DNA from: Geobacteraceae bacterium
GTDB lineage: Bacteria > Desulfobacterota > Desulfuromonadia > Geobacterales > Pseudopelobacteraceae
Reading direction: 5' to 3'
NCBI GenBank assembly: GCA_021286935.1
Contig: JAJTBI010000020.1
Location: forward strand, 1 to 39,550
Length of the DNA: 39,550 nt
A model generated the notes under the pieces. That model was not told the DNA's origin. It ran no database searches and saw only the letters and a list, made by a program, of their open reading frames with translations. Of this stretch, positions 1-9,176 are shown one piece after another. Every line of letters starts with the position of its first letter. Position 1 is the first letter of the stretch. Position numbers and translations under genes: made by a program.

Positions 1-2
1 CC

Positions 3-116
3 CATGCCCGCAGGCAGGCTGAAGAACTGCTGGCTAGCGGCGTGCAGGGTGTACACCTCTACACCTTTAACAAGGCTGAAGCCATACTTGAACTGACTGA
101 AGGATTGTTGCCGTAA
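3..116 (+). CDS. metF: 5,10-methylenetetrahydrofolate reductase, C-terminal fragment
   Basis: Only the last 37 codons are in the window. The reading frame is open from the left edge and stops with TAA at 114-116. The peptide has the GVQGVHLYTFNKAEA stretch that resembles the C-terminal strand and helix of MetF, where the family usually reads G(I/V)PG(I/V)HFYTLN. MetF reduces 5,10-methylene-THF to 5-methyl-THF, the methyl donor used by the MetH enzyme encoded about 1.6 kb downstream on the same strand, so the context fits. The rest of the gene lies outside the window. Identification comes from a short tail plus context. Confidence 0.8.
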   Translation, partial: HARRQAEELLASGVQGVHLYTFNKAEAILELTEGLLP

Positions 117-202
117 TGACTTGCACCCCCCATTCATTGTATTCTGAATTTACCAAGTTTTATGGCTAACCTAGCCAAAGCTAATGGTTACAGGAGGACA
201 AT

Positions 203-1642
203 ATGAAGAATTCTTTTGTTCAGGGAGTGTATTCGCTTGTGCTAAGCTTTGGACTTGTGATTATCATTCTGTCAGGAATCTGTTCAGCAGACTCGATGTC
301 AATGCAGTTCTATCCCATGAATCCCAAATTTACATACCGTCTAACCTCAGACAACAGGATCATTTTGCCGAGCCCAGTCCAAATCCGTTTTTCACGTAGC
401 GACAACGATCTGTTTTGCAGCAAGGTTGTGGAGGTTGGTCTCTATACCAGTCGTACATCTCTCGTTACTAACAATGCTGCACCAGGAACGTCTGATCCTT
501 TTAAAGATCTCTTCACCTCACAGATAGCGGGTGGAGCAACCCTGTGTAATTTCAATTTCAACGATACCCTGATTACCTTGAAGACATCAAGTAGCATGGA
601 CAGCGGGATCTCAGATCTGTTTGCTGAATGGAAAAACCCGTTGGCAGACAACTACTATAAAAAGCGCAGACAACAGAAGGAATTGATCTTAAACTTTACG
701 CCAGACAAAAGTTTTAAGGTCTTTATCAAGAAGAATGGTGGTACATATGAATGGAAAAACCCTGCATTTATAAGCTCAACTGTGCGAGATAGAGGGGGAA
801 TATACGGTATCCCGTACGAGGTGATCGTAGACCCGATCCCCAATACCCCTCCTCAGATAGATTCAATTTCCATTTTCCCGGCCACGATTCCGGCTAATGG
901 GGGACCACTCAAAATTTCAGTGATCGCCGCAGATGACCTTGGGGTGAAAACTGTCAGCGTGACCTCCGGTGCCGGCACCGGTACCTCTAAAACCTTTTCG
1001 CTAACAGCAAACGCAACCCCTCTTGGGAAAAAACCGGACGGTCGCCTGATAAGTCTCTGGGAAGGCACCTACAACGCAGATCCCAACAGCTCTATCTATA
1101 ATAAAAAAATAACATTTGCCTTCAAGGCTTATGATGAAGATGGTGCGGTCAGTGGCTCAACTGGTGAGATCCGACAGGTGGAACAGCCTGGGGTGCCTGA
1201 TACTCAAGCGCCAAAGATTGAGACTGTCCTGATAACGCCCCAAACCCTGCCGGCAACTGGTGGAAATGTAACCGTCAGCGTTCGGGCATCAGATAACACT
1301 GGATTAGCTTTACTTAGACTTGATCTGATATTACCTGACGGTCAGGTACGGCCCATGAACATGACATTAGCATCTGGTTCAGGCTGTACAAATGGCCAAT
1401 GTCTGCTTGGGGAGTGGAGAACATCTTGGAATATGTGGGCAAATAGTAGCAATATGCCTGCTGTCTATGGAATTAGAGTGACCGCTATGGATGTCAGCAA
1501 AAACACCGTAAATAGCCAACTGTTCCAACTTACAGTTGCCGGTAAACCGCCCGTTAGTATTCAGGCACAGCCATCAGGGCAAACAGGGACACATAGACCC
1601 TACGCACCTTCGGTTTTACCAAAACCATTGCCAATCAGATAG
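203..1642 (+). CDS. Secreted protein with two tandem Ig-like repeats, function unknown
   Basis: I do not recognise this 479-residue protein. Residues about 8-29 form a hydrophobic signal peptide with a likely cleavage near CSA-DS; the sequence before Cys27 does not fit a lipobox, so a soluble secreted or periplasmic protein is more likely than a lipoprotein. Residues about 30-210 are a unique region. Two related repeats follow at about 215-327 and 333-445, each opening with a P-x-I-(D/E) segment, a P-A-x-GG turn and a V-x-(A/S)-D strand pattern typical of Ig-like beta-sandwiches. The ATG at 203 is preceded by a strong AGGAGG at 192-197. It sits between metF and metH with no functional link to either, so it looks like inserted cargo. 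Adhesion or surface-structure binding is possible but unproven. Confidence 0.8.
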   Translation: MKNSFVQGVYSLVLSFGLVIIILSGICSADSMSMQFYPMNPKFTYRLTSDNRIILPSPVQIRFSRSDNDLFCSKVVEVGLYTSRTSLVTNNAAPGTSDPFKDLFTSQIAGGATLCNFNFNDTLITLKTSSSMDSGISDLFAEWKNPLADNYYKKRRQQKELILNFTPDKSFKVFIKKNGGTYEWKNPAFISSTVRDRGGIYGIPYEVIVDPIPNTPPQIDSISIFPATIPANGGPLKISVIAADDLGVKTVSVTSGAGTGTSKTFSLTANATPLGKKPDGRLISLWEGTYNADPNSSIYNKKITFAFKAYDEDGAVSGSTGEIRQVEQPGVPDTQAPKIETVLITPQTLPATGGNVTVSVRASDNTGLALLRLDLILPDGQVRPMNMTLASGSGCTNGQCLLGEWRTSWNMWANSSNMPAVYGIRVTAMDVSKNTVNSQLFQLTVAGKPPVSIQAQPSGQTGTHRPYAPSVLPKPLPIR

Positions 1643-1740
1643 CTATCGCAATTAAACATCTGTTGTCAGAAATTCTGCAGGGAACAAATATTTCAACCAA
1701 AACAATCAGTTGTATGTTTATGCAACAAACAAGGAAGATC

Positions 1741-4700
1741 ATGACCACAAATTCCGTTATCCAGGCCCTTTCCCAACGAATCCTGATCCTTGACGGCGCC
1801 ATGGGCACCCAGTTGCAGGCCCGTAACCTGACCGCTGCTGACTTTGGCGGCGAAGCGTATGAAGGCTGTAATGAAATGCTGGTGCTGACCCGTCCTGATG
1901 TGATCGAGGATGTGCATAAGGCCTATCTGGAAGCTGGTGCTGATATTGTTGAGACCTGCTCCTTTGGCTCAACCGATATCGTGCTGGCTGAGTATGGTCT
2001 GCAGGACAAGGTGTTTGAGCTGAACAAGGCCTCTGCAGAGGTTGCCCGCCGTGCCTGTGATGCCTTCAGCACACCGGACAAGCCCCGCTTTGTGGCCGGT
2101 TCCATGGGCCCCACCACCCGCACTATCTCGGTGACCGGCGGCGTTACCTTTGAACAACTGGTAACGGCCTTCAGGGATCAGACCATCGGTCTGTTGGCTG
2201 GCGGGGTAGATCTGTTACTGCTTGAGACCGCTCAAGATACTTTGAACCTCAAGGCGGCTGCTGAAGGTATCCGGCTGGCTTTTGAACAAACCGGACAGCG
2301 TGTGCCGCTGATGGTATCTGGCACCATTGAGCCCACCGGCACCATGCTGGCTGGCCAGAATGTGGAGGCGCTGTACGCCTCACTGACCCACCTTGAAGAA
2401 AATCTGGGGCTGATCAGCATCGGCCTGAACTGCGCCACCGGGCCTGAGTTCATGACCGATCACCTGCGGGCCCTGTCCGAGCTGGCTACCTGCCATATCT
2501 CGGTCTACCCCAATGCCGGTCTGCCGGATGAAAACGGCCACTATGCCGAATCACCGGACTCCCTGGCGCAGAAGTTGTCCCGTTTTGTGGATGAAGGCTG
2601 GCTGAACATCATTGGCGGTTGCTGCGGCACCTCGCCTGCCCATATTGCGGCCATTGCCACAATGGCAGCAGGCCGCGCACCGCGCAGGCCGGTAAGCAGT
2701 CGTCGCAAGCTGGTCTCCGGCATTGAGCCGCTGTTTATTGAGGATGACGCCCGGCCTATTTTGGTTGGTGAGCGGACCAACGTAATCGGCTCCCGCAAGT
2801 TCAAGAACATGATCGTGGCCGGTCAGTTTGAAGAGGCTGCCGAGATCGCCCGGGCCCAGGTCAAGACCGGTGCCCAGGTGATTGATATCTGCGTGGCCAA
2901 CCCGGATCGTGACGAGCTGGCGGATATGGAGCAGATGCTGGTCTACCTGCCCAAGAAGGTGCGGGCACCGATCATGATCGACTCCACCGATGCAGCAGTC
3001 ACTGAACTGGCTCTGCAGCGGTTGCAGGGCAAATGCGTGATCAACTCCATCAACCTGGAGGATGGCGAAGAACGCTTTGCCAAAGTGGCACCTTTGATCA
3101 AGCGCTATGGCGGCGCGGTGGTGGTGGGCTGTATTGATGAAGACCCCAACAACGGTATGGCCGTGACCCGTCAGCGCAAGCTGGAAGTTGCAAAACGCTC
3201 CTATGACCTGCTGGTCAACAAGTATGGCCTGCGTCCAGAAGACCTTATCTTTGACCCGCTGGTCTTTCCCGTGGGCAGCGGGGATGCCAGCTACATCGGC
3301 TCGGCAGTGGAGACCATTGAAGGGGTGCGGCTGATTACCGAGGCGTTCCCCCAGTGCAGCACTATTCTGGGGATCTCCAACGTCTCCTTTGGCCTACCAG
3401 CCGCAGGGCGCGAGGTACTGAATGCTGTGTTCCTGTACCACTGCGTCAAGGCCGGGCTGGGCTATGCCATTGTTAATACCGAGAAGCTGGAACGCTACGC
3501 CTCCATTCCGGAAGAAGAGCGCACACTGGCTGAAGATCTGCTGTTCTGGCGAGGGTCGGATCCGGTGGCAGCCTTTGCCGCTGCCTTCCGCGACAAAAAG
3601 CCGGTCTCCCATGCCCCTAAGGCAGAACTGCCGCTGGATCAGCGCCTAGCGCTCTACATCATTGAAGGGGTCAAAGATGGCCTGACAGCAGACCTTGATG
3701 CTGCCCTGGCCCGTGGTGACAAGCCGCTTGAGATCATCAATGGTCAGCTTATGGCTGGTATGGCTGAGGTCGGACGGCTGTTTAACGACAACCAGTTGAT
3801 TGTGGCCGAGGTGCTGCAGTCTGCCGAGGCGATGAAGGCAGCGGTTTCGCACCTTGAACCGCATCTGGCAAAGTCGGAATCCTCCTCCAAGGGCAAGATG
3901 CTGCTGGCCACGGTCAAGGGAGATGTGCACGACATCGGCAAGAACCTGGTGGAGATCATCCTCTCTAATAACGGCTTCCAGGTGGTCAACCTGGGGATCA
4001 AGGTGGGGCCAGAGGAGCTGATTGCAGCGGCCAAGCGTGAAAAGCCTGATTTCATCGGCCTGTCCGGTCTGCTGGTCAAGAGCGCCCTCCAGATGATCGT
4101 AACCGCAGAAGACCTTAAAGCTGCCGGCATTGATGCACCGCTGCTGGTGGGGGGAGCTGCCCTGTCCCGCGCCTTTGCCGACAACCGGATTGCGCCGGAG
4201 TATAGCGGTCCGGTGCTGTATGCCAAGGATGCCATGGCCGGTCTGGAACTTGCCAACCAACTGGTTGATCCGGCTCTGCGTCAGCAGTTGATGCTGGATC
4301 TGGCTCGTCAGCAGGAGGCCAGCCGGGCAACAGCAGCAGCGCGTCACTCTGGACAGCAGGCTGTTCAGAGTTCAGAGCAGAAATCCAGCATCAGCCCTGC
4401 GCCGATCCTGGCTGCACCTGATTTTGAACCGCATATCCTGCGGGACATCCCGGTGGGGCAGATCATTCCCTACCTCAACCGCCAGATGCTCTACACCAAG
4501 CACCTCGGCCTGACCGGCTCAGTGGAAAAACTGCTGGCAGGCAAGGATGACAAGGCGATTAAGCTGCACCTGACCGTTGAGGCGATGCTGGAGCGGGTGC
4601 TGCAGGAGGGGCTGATCAAGCCCCAGGCGATCTATCGTTTCTATCAGGCCAACAGCGCAGGCAATGACCTGATCCTGTTCAACCAGGATGGCAGCGAGGC

Positions 4701-5199
4701 AACCCGTTTCAGTCTGCCCCGCCAGAATAGCGGTGAGCAGCTCTGTGTGGCTGACTTTGTCCGGCCTCTGGCAGGCGGAGAGAAAGACAGCATGGCCCTG
4801 TTTGCCGTTACCTGCGGCCAGGGTGTGCGTGAACTGTCTGAAAAATGGAAGGCAGAAGGGGACTACCTTAACTCCCACCTGCTGCAGGCTCTAGCCCTTG
4901 AACTGGCCGAGGCCACTGCAGAATACCTGCACAAACGGATCCGCACCTCCTGGGGGATTGTGGATGATCAGACCCTGACCATGAAACAGCTCTTTAATGC
5001 TGAGTATCAGGGTATCCGGGTCTCCTTTGGCTATCCAGCCTGCCCTGAATTAGCTGACCAGCGAAAACTGTTTACATTACTGAAGCCCGAGCAGATCGGC
5101 ATCCAGCTGACTGAAGGGGATATGATGGACCCCGAAGCCTCGGTCTCGGCCCTCGTGTTCCATCACCCGGAAGCTAAATATTTTGATGTGGGGCGGTAA
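1741..5199 (+). CDS. metH: Cobalamin-dependent methionine synthase
   Basis: MetH transfers a methyl group from 5-methyl-THF to homocysteine through cobalamin. The 1152-residue product carries all four modules. The homocysteine domain has zinc ligands Cys231 (NCATG) and Cys294/Cys295 (GGCCGT). A pterin-binding domain begins around residue 345. The B12 domain has DVHDIG with the cobalt-ligand His730. The C-terminal SAM-dependent reactivation domain includes the GYPACP motif. It is somewhat shorter than the E. coli enzyme (1227 residues). The frame is open back to 1663, but ATG 1741 is chosen because AAGGAAG precedes it at good spacing and the conserved sequence starts there. A low-conservation Ala/Ser/Gln-rich linker separates the B12 and reactivation domains. 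No cobalamin riboswitch is visible in the 98-bp gap upstream. Confidence 0.97.
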   Translation: MTTNSVIQALSQRILILDGAMGTQLQARNLTAADFGGEAYEGCNEMLVLTRPDVIEDVHKAYLEAGADIVETCSFGSTDIVLAEYGLQDKVFELNKASAEVARRACDAFSTPDKPRFVAGSMGPTTRTISVTGGVTFEQLVTAFRDQTIGLLAGGVDLLLLETAQDTLNLKAAAEGIRLAFEQTGQRVPLMVSGTIEPTGTMLAGQNVEALYASLTHLEENLGLISIGLNCATGPEFMTDHLRALSELATCHISVYPNAGLPDENGHYAESPDSLAQKLSRFVDEGWLNIIGGCCGTSPAHIAAIATMAAGRAPRRPVSSRRKLVSGIEPLFIEDDARPILVGERTNVIGSRKFKNMIVAGQFEEAAEIARAQVKTGAQVIDICVANPDRDELADMEQMLVYLPKKVRAPIMIDSTDAAVTELALQRLQGKCVINSINLEDGEERFAKVAPLIKRYGGAVVVGCIDEDPNNGMAVTRQRKLEVAKRSYDLLVNKYGLRPEDLIFDPLVFPVGSGDASYIGSAVETIEGVRLITEAFPQCSTILGISNVSFGLPAAGREVLNAVFLYHCVKAGLGYAIVNTEKLERYASIPEEERTLAEDLLFWRGSDPVAAFAAAFRDKKPVSHAPKAELPLDQRLALYIIEGVKDGLTADLDAALARGDKPLEIINGQLMAGMAEVGRLFNDNQLIVAEVLQSAEAMKAAVSHLEPHLAKSESSSKGKMLLATVKGDVHDIGKNLVEIILSNNGFQVVNLGIKVGPEELIAAAKREKPDFIGLSGLLVKSALQMIVTAEDLKAAGIDAPLLVGGAALSRAFADNRIAPEYSGPVLYAKDAMAGLELANQLVDPALRQQLMLDLARQQEASRATAAARHSGQQAVQSSEQKSSISPAPILAAPDFEPHILRDIPVGQIIPYLNRQMLYTKHLGLTGSVEKLLAGKDDKAIKLHLTVEAMLERVLQEGLIKPQAIYRFYQANSAGNDLILFNQDGSEATRFSLPRQNSGEQLCVADFVRPLAGGEKDSMALFAVTCGQGVRELSEKWKAEGDYLNSHLLQALALELAEATAEYLHKRIRTSWGIVDDQTLTMKQLFNAEYQGIRVSFGYPACPELADQRKLFTLLKPEQIGIQLTEGDMMDPEASVSALVFHHPEAKYFDVGR

Positions 5200-5216
5200 G
5201 TTTTTTTGCAAGTTAT

Positions 5217-5243
5217 TTGACATAAACCAGCCAGTACGAGAAT
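5217..5243 (+). promoter_or_regulatory. Candidate promoter for the ATPase/DUF4276 pair
   Basis: A perfect TTGACA at 5217-5222 lies in the 66-bp gap after metH. The best matching -10 is GAGAAT at 5238-5243, with only 15 bp of spacing, so the box pair is imperfect. It would let the downstream module be expressed independently of metH. This is sequence matching only. Confidence 0.28.
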
Positions 5244-5265
5244 TACAAAGTATAGGAGTAAATCT

Positions 5266-6456
5266 ATGCGAATAGAATCAATACGGCTGAAAAACTTTAA
5301 ACTTTTCCGTGATGTACACATTACTGACATTCCCAAGTTTTGTGTTGTTGTTGGCGCTAATGGAAGCGGCAAATCAACACTTTTTGATGTCTTCGGTTTC
5401 TTGCACGATTGCCTTAAAGGTAATGTCCGACAAGCTCTGGATAAACGTGGTCGCTTTAGTGAAGTTCTCAGCCGAGATACAAAAGACAATACCATTCTGA
5501 TTGAAATTCAGTACCGCATGTTGATTCTTAAGGTTGATCGTTTGGTAACCTATTCGCTGGAAATTGGTGAAGAGCAAGGGCAACCGGTTGTTCGACGTGA
5601 AATCCTTCGCTACAAAAGAGGTCCGTCAGGATCGCCGTACCACTTTCTGGACTTCTCCAACGGCAGTGGTTATGCCATTACCAATGAGGAAGATTTTCAA
5701 AAGACTGATGAGGCATTAAAAAGAGAATATCAGAAACTAGATTCCCCCGATATTCTTGCAATCAAAGGATTGGGGCAATTTGAAAGATTCAAGGCAGCTA
5801 ATGCGTTCAGACAGCTCATTGAGGCATGGCATGTATCAGATTTCCACATCAATGTGGCACGGGGCCGCAAGGAAGCAACCGGTTTAACTGAGCATCTTTC
5901 TGAAACCGGTGATAACCTTCCCCGCGTAGCTCAATACCTCTACGAAAACAACAAACCGGTATTTACATCAATTCTTGAAAAAATGTCTCGGAGGGTTCCA
6001 GGCGTCAAAGTCATTGCTCCTGAACTAACTACAGATGGATACCTGATTCTCCGTTTTCAGGATGGATCATTCAAGACTCCTTTTCTCGACCGCTATGTTT
6101 CTGATGGCACAATCAAGATGTTTGCATACTTAGTGCTATTACACGACCCTAAACCACACCCGCTGCTCTGTGTCGAGGAGCCTGAAAACCAGCTATATCC
6201 ACAGTTAATGGTCGAACTGGCTGAAGAATTCCGCCTCTATTCAGCAAGGGGCGGCCAAGTACTCGTCTCAACCCACTCACCTGATTTTCTCAATGCAGTA
6301 GAACTTGACGAGGTCATTTGGCTGGTAAAAAACAATGGATATACAGAGGTTCGCCGCGCCAAGGACGACCAGCAAATTGCTGCATATATGGCTGACGGCG
6401 ACAAGATGGGATATCTTTGGAAGCAAGGTTTCTTTGGAGGGGCTGATCCACAATGA
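5266..6456 (+). CDS. AAA/ABC-type ATPase of the SMC-OLD-like class, likely defence sensor
   Basis: This 396-residue ATPase begins with the IRLKNF-type N-terminus common in RecF/OLD-like ATPases. Walker A is GANGSGKST at residues 30-38. A signature-like SDGTIKM lies around 279, the Walker B/acidic segment CVEEPEN has Glu304-Glu305, and a switch histidine lies in STHSPD (His337). There is no fused nuclease domain, unlike full-length OLD proteins. The start is supported by GGAG at 5254-5257. The stop overlaps the next ATG by 4 bp (ATGA at 6453-6456), so the pair is translationally coupled. By family logic (PARIS, AbiL, OLD/Gabija) such an ATPase holds and licenses a TOPRIM-fold effector. The role here is inferred. 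The DNA is visibly more AT-rich than metH and htpG on either side, which suggests acquisition. Confidence 0.85.
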   Translation: MRIESIRLKNFKLFRDVHITDIPKFCVVVGANGSGKSTLFDVFGFLHDCLKGNVRQALDKRGRFSEVLSRDTKDNTILIEIQYRMLILKVDRLVTYSLEIGEEQGQPVVRREILRYKRGPSGSPYHFLDFSNGSGYAITNEEDFQKTDEALKREYQKLDSPDILAIKGLGQFERFKAANAFRQLIEAWHVSDFHINVARGRKEATGLTEHLSETGDNLPRVAQYLYENNKPVFTSILEKMSRRVPGVKVIAPELTTDGYLILRFQDGSFKTPFLDRYVSDGTIKMFAYLVLLHDPKPHPLLCVEEPENQLYPQLMVELAEEFRLYSARGGQVLVSTHSPDFLNAVELDEVIWLVKNNGYTEVRRAKDDQQIAAYMADGDKMGYLWKQGFFGGADPQ

Positions 6457-7022
6457 TCGAGTTAGTGTTCATGCTCGAAGAAAAATCTGCCAAGGTCCTG
6501 CTGGAAGGTCTGTTACCGAAGTTGCTGCCGACAGAGATAGCGCCTCGTTACGTTGTTTTTGAAGGCAAACAGGATCTTGAAAAACAATTAGTACGAAAAA
6601 TTCGTGGCTACATAAACCCACATGCCCGATTTATCGTAATAAGAGATCAGGATTCAAATCCGGATTGTAAAGCAGTCAAGGCAAAACTGTCTGAACTGTG
6701 TCATCAGGCCGGAAAGCCTGACGCACTTGTTCGCGTCGCCTGTCACGAGCTGGAGAGTTTCTATTTAGGGGACCTTGCCGCAGTGGAGCGCGGTCTTGAA
6801 ATCACTGGACTTGTGAGACATCAAATGAACAAACTCTATCGGGAACCTGATCGGCTCGGTTCCCCTTCAAAAGAGCTTAAAACCTTGACCAAAGGACTTT
6901 ATCAAAAAGTGAGTAGTTCCCGCGACATTGCACATCATCTTGACATAAACAACACGAGATCTGCCAGTTTTCATAATCTGGTTGTCGGCATCCAACGTGT
7001 CGCTAAAGAAATGACAGAGTAA
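6453..7022 (+). CDS. DUF4276 family protein, TOPRIM-like putative effector
   Basis: The 189-residue product resembles the DUF4276 family. It opens with a hydrophobic strand ending in a Glu pair (Glu9-Glu10), has a D-x-D motif at Asp65/Asp67 after a beta strand, and carries the HELESFYLGD segment, close to the family's H-x-(L/I)-E-(A/S)-(W/F)-x-L-x-D. A Glu after strand 1 plus a D-x-D is the metal-binding pattern of TOPRIM folds, so nuclease-like activity is plausible. It overlaps the upstream ATPase by 4 bp and nothing else in the region relates to it. In comparable ATPase-TOPRIM pairs the second protein is the toxic effector. I have not seen its activity demonstrated for this family, so the role is inference. 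No terminator is obvious before htpG. Confidence 0.8.
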   Translation: MIELVFMLEEKSAKVLLEGLLPKLLPTEIAPRYVVFEGKQDLEKQLVRKIRGYINPHARFIVIRDQDSNPDCKAVKAKLSELCHQAGKPDALVRVACHELESFYLGDLAAVERGLEITGLVRHQMNKLYREPDRLGSPSKELKTLTKGLYQKVSSSRDIAHHLDINNTRSASFHNLVVGIQRVAKEMTE

Positions 7023-7092
7023 AAACATTGATAGTTTCCGCATTTTATCGGCCCACAATTCAACGGCCAGAGAGTTTTCGCCCGCTTCCCCC

Positions 7093-7120
7093 TTGATTTC
7101 TGAAGATTGATGCTTATCTT
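7093..7120 (+). promoter_or_regulatory. Candidate sigma-70-type promoter for htpG
   Basis: TTGATT (7093-7098) and TATCTT (7115-7120) are separated by 16 bp, each matching consensus at 4 of 6 positions, about 45 bp before the htpG ATG. I looked for a heat-shock sigma-32 promoter and saw no convincing CCCCAT-type -10 at correct spacing. Confidence 0.33.
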
Positions 7121-7165
7121 GTCTGCTGTCCAGACTATTTACCCTGCACAAGGAGATTTATCCGT

Positions 7166-9100
7166 ATGTCCAAGGCAACAAAACAGTTTCAGACCGAAGT
7201 AAAGCAACTGCTTGATCTGGTTATCCATTCCCTCTACTCCAACCGCGAGATCTTCCTGCGGGAGCTGATCTCCAACGCCTCCGATGCCATTGACAAAGCC
7301 CGCTTTGAGGCCCAGTCCAACGAGAGCCTGCTGGAAGGCAACAGCGACTGGAAGATCAAGCTGATCCCCAACAAGGATAACGGTACCCTGACTATCCGCG
7401 ACAACGGTATCGGCATGAGCATGGCAGAGGTGGAAGAGAATATCGGCACCATTGCCAAGTCCGGCACCAAGTCATTTGTACAGGCCATGAAAGATGCCGC
7501 TGCCGCAGAACAGCCGGAACTGATCGGCCAGTTCGGGGTTGGTTTCTACGCCTCCTTCATGGTGGCTGACAAGGTGACCCTGACCACCCGCCGGGCTGGT
7601 GATGCTGCCCACGGTACGCTGTGGGAATCAGCCGGTGATGGTTCCTACACCATTGAAGATGCCACCAAGGCCGAGCGCGGCACCGAGATCGTGCTGCACC
7701 TGAAGGAAGAGTTTAAAGAGTATCTGGATGAGTGGAAGATCCGCTCCATTGTCAAGAAGTACTCAGACTTTATCCAGTATCCGGTCTGCATGGATATCAC
7801 CCGCACCGAGACCCCAAAAGGGGTGGATGGCGAGGAGATCGAAGGGGCTGGCACCATTGAAAAGACCGAGGAGCAGACCCTCAACTCCATGAAGGCGATC
7901 TGGGCCCGTTCCAAGAGCGATGTCAGCGAAGAGGAGTACAAGGAGTTCTACAAGCATGTTTCCCATGACTTTGAGGATCCCTTCAAAACCATCCACTTTG
8001 CTGCTGAAGGCACCAGCGAATTCAAGGCTCTACTCTACCTGCCGGCCAAGAAGCCGTTTGACCTGTTCATGGCAGAGCGCAAGCGTGGCATCCAGTTGTA
8101 TGTCAAGCGGGTCTTCATCACCGAGAAGTGCGATGCCCTGCTGCCGGACTACCTCCGTTTTGTACGCGGCGTGGTGGACTCGTCCGACCTGCCGCTGAAC
8201 GTCTCCCGTGAGATCTTGCAGGAGGATGTACAGATCAAGCGGATTCAGAAGAGCCTGGTAAACAAGATTCTCTCTACCCTGACTGACCTGAAAGAGAAGG
8301 AGTACGACCAGTACCTGACCTTCTGGCAGGAGTTTGGCCCAGTCTTGAAGGAGGGTCTGCACTTTGACTATGCCAACAAGGAGAAGCTGCAGGAGCTGAT
8401 CCTGTTCCAAAGCACCCGCACCGGCGAGGGAGAGTATGTCTCGCTCAAGGAGTATGTGGAACGGATGCCTGAGGCACAGAAAGAGATCTACTACATCACC
8501 GGCGAAGACAAGTCTGCGCTGGAGCAGTCACCGCTGCTGGAGGCGTTCAATGCCAAGGGTTTTGAAGTACTGTTCATGACCGACCCGGTTGATGAGTGGG
8601 TGGTGCAGTCACTGCATGAGTACAAGGAGAAAAAGCTCAAGGCTGTTGATCGCGGCGACGTGGATCTGGACAGCGAAGAGGAGAAGAAGGAAAAAGAGAA
8701 GAAGCAGGAAGAGGCCAAGAAGGAGTTCGGCACTCTTCTGGAGCTTATCAAGAGCCGCCTGGAGAGCAAGATCAAAGAGGTCCGTTTCTCAAACCGCCTG
8801 ACCGACAGCGCCTGCTGCCTGGTGGCTGATGACTTTGGCATGAACGCCAACATGGAGCGGATCATGAAGGCCATGAACCAAGCCGTGCCTGAGTCAAAGC
8901 GGGTGCTGGAACTGAACCCGGATCACCCGATCCTGAAGGTAATGGCTGAGATGCACAAGCAGAACCCGGAGAACAGCCGCCTGCAGGACTACTCTGACCT
9001 GCTCTATGATCAGGCACTGCTGACTGAAGGTACACCGATCAAAGACCCGCTCAAGTTTACCAAGCTGGTCAGTGAGCTGATGGTAAAAGCAGCTCAATAA
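7166..9100 (+). CDS. htpG: Molecular chaperone HtpG (Hsp90 family)
   Basis: HtpG is the bacterial Hsp90, a cytoplasmic ATP-dependent dimeric chaperone. The 644-residue length is close to the family norm of about 620-650. The N-terminal GHKL ATPase domain shows ELISNASDA near residues 33-41 with the catalytic Glu and Mg-binding Asn, then DNGIGM and [13 protein letters not shown]. The middle domain contains the conserved NVSREILQ segment. A charged [14 protein letters not shown] linker precedes the C-terminal dimerisation domain, which includes the [13 protein letters not shown] stretch. An AAGGAG precedes the ATG at 7166. Transcription ends at the perfect hairpin just downstream. It does not form an operon with the AT-richer defence-like pair upstream in any obvious way. 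Confidence 0.97.
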   Translation: MSKATKQFQTEVKQLLDLVIHSLYSNREIFLRELISNASDAIDKARFEAQSNESLLEGNSDWKIKLIPNKDNGTLTIRDNGIGMSMAEVEENIGTIAKSGTKSFVQAMKDAAAAEQPELIGQFGVGFYASFMVADKVTLTTRRAGDAAHGTLWESAGDGSYTIEDATKAERGTEIVLHLKEEFKEYLDEWKIRSIVKKYSDFIQYPVCMDITRTETPKGVDGEEIEGAGTIEKTEEQTLNSMKAIWARSKSDVSEEEYKEFYKHVSHDFEDPFKTIHFAAEGTSEFKALLYLPAKKPFDLFMAERKRGIQLYVKRVFITEKCDALLPDYLRFVRGVVDSSDLPLNVSREILQEDVQIKRIQKSLVNKILSTLTDLKEKEYDQYLTFWQEFGPVLKEGLHFDYANKEKLQELILFQSTRTGEGEYVSLKEYVERMPEAQKEIYYITGEDKSALEQSPLLEAFNAKGFEVLFMTDPVDEWVVQSLHEYKEKKLKAVDRGDVDLDSEEEKKEKEKKQEEAKKEFGTLLELIKSRLESKIKEVRFSNRLTDSACCLVADDFGMNANMERIMKAMNQAVPESKRVLELNPDHPILKVMAEMHKQNPENSRLQDYSDLLYDQALLTEGTPIKDPLKFTKLVSELMVKAAQ

Positions 9101-9119
9101 ACTATTCATACGGTATAAG

Positions 9120-9156
9120 CACAAAAAGGACAGGCAACATGCCTGTCCTTTTTGTG
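9120..9156. terminator. Bidirectional intrinsic terminator between htpG and the DUF309 gene
   Basis: A perfect 16-bp inverted repeat with a 5-nt loop (9136-9140) has a GC core (GGACAGGC) flanked by an A-run on one side and a T-run on the other, so it works as a rho-independent terminator on both strands. It sits between the convergent ends of htpG (9100) and the DUF309 gene (9177). Confidence 0.87.
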
Positions 9157-9176
9157 TAGCAATTGATTACGCCGCT

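Noticed and set aside
3646..4347. A 233-codon open frame on the minus strand inside metH.
   Set aside because: It lies antisense to the B12 domain of metH, whose frame is fully explained. The translated protein has no recognisable fold and is rich in His/Gln/Cys, as expected from antisense of a GC-rich gene.
5266..7022. A retron or true PARIS system.
   Set aside because: There is no reverse transcriptase or msr/msd-like RNA. The second protein has DUF4276 landmarks and not those of DUF4435, so the PARIS name is not justified.
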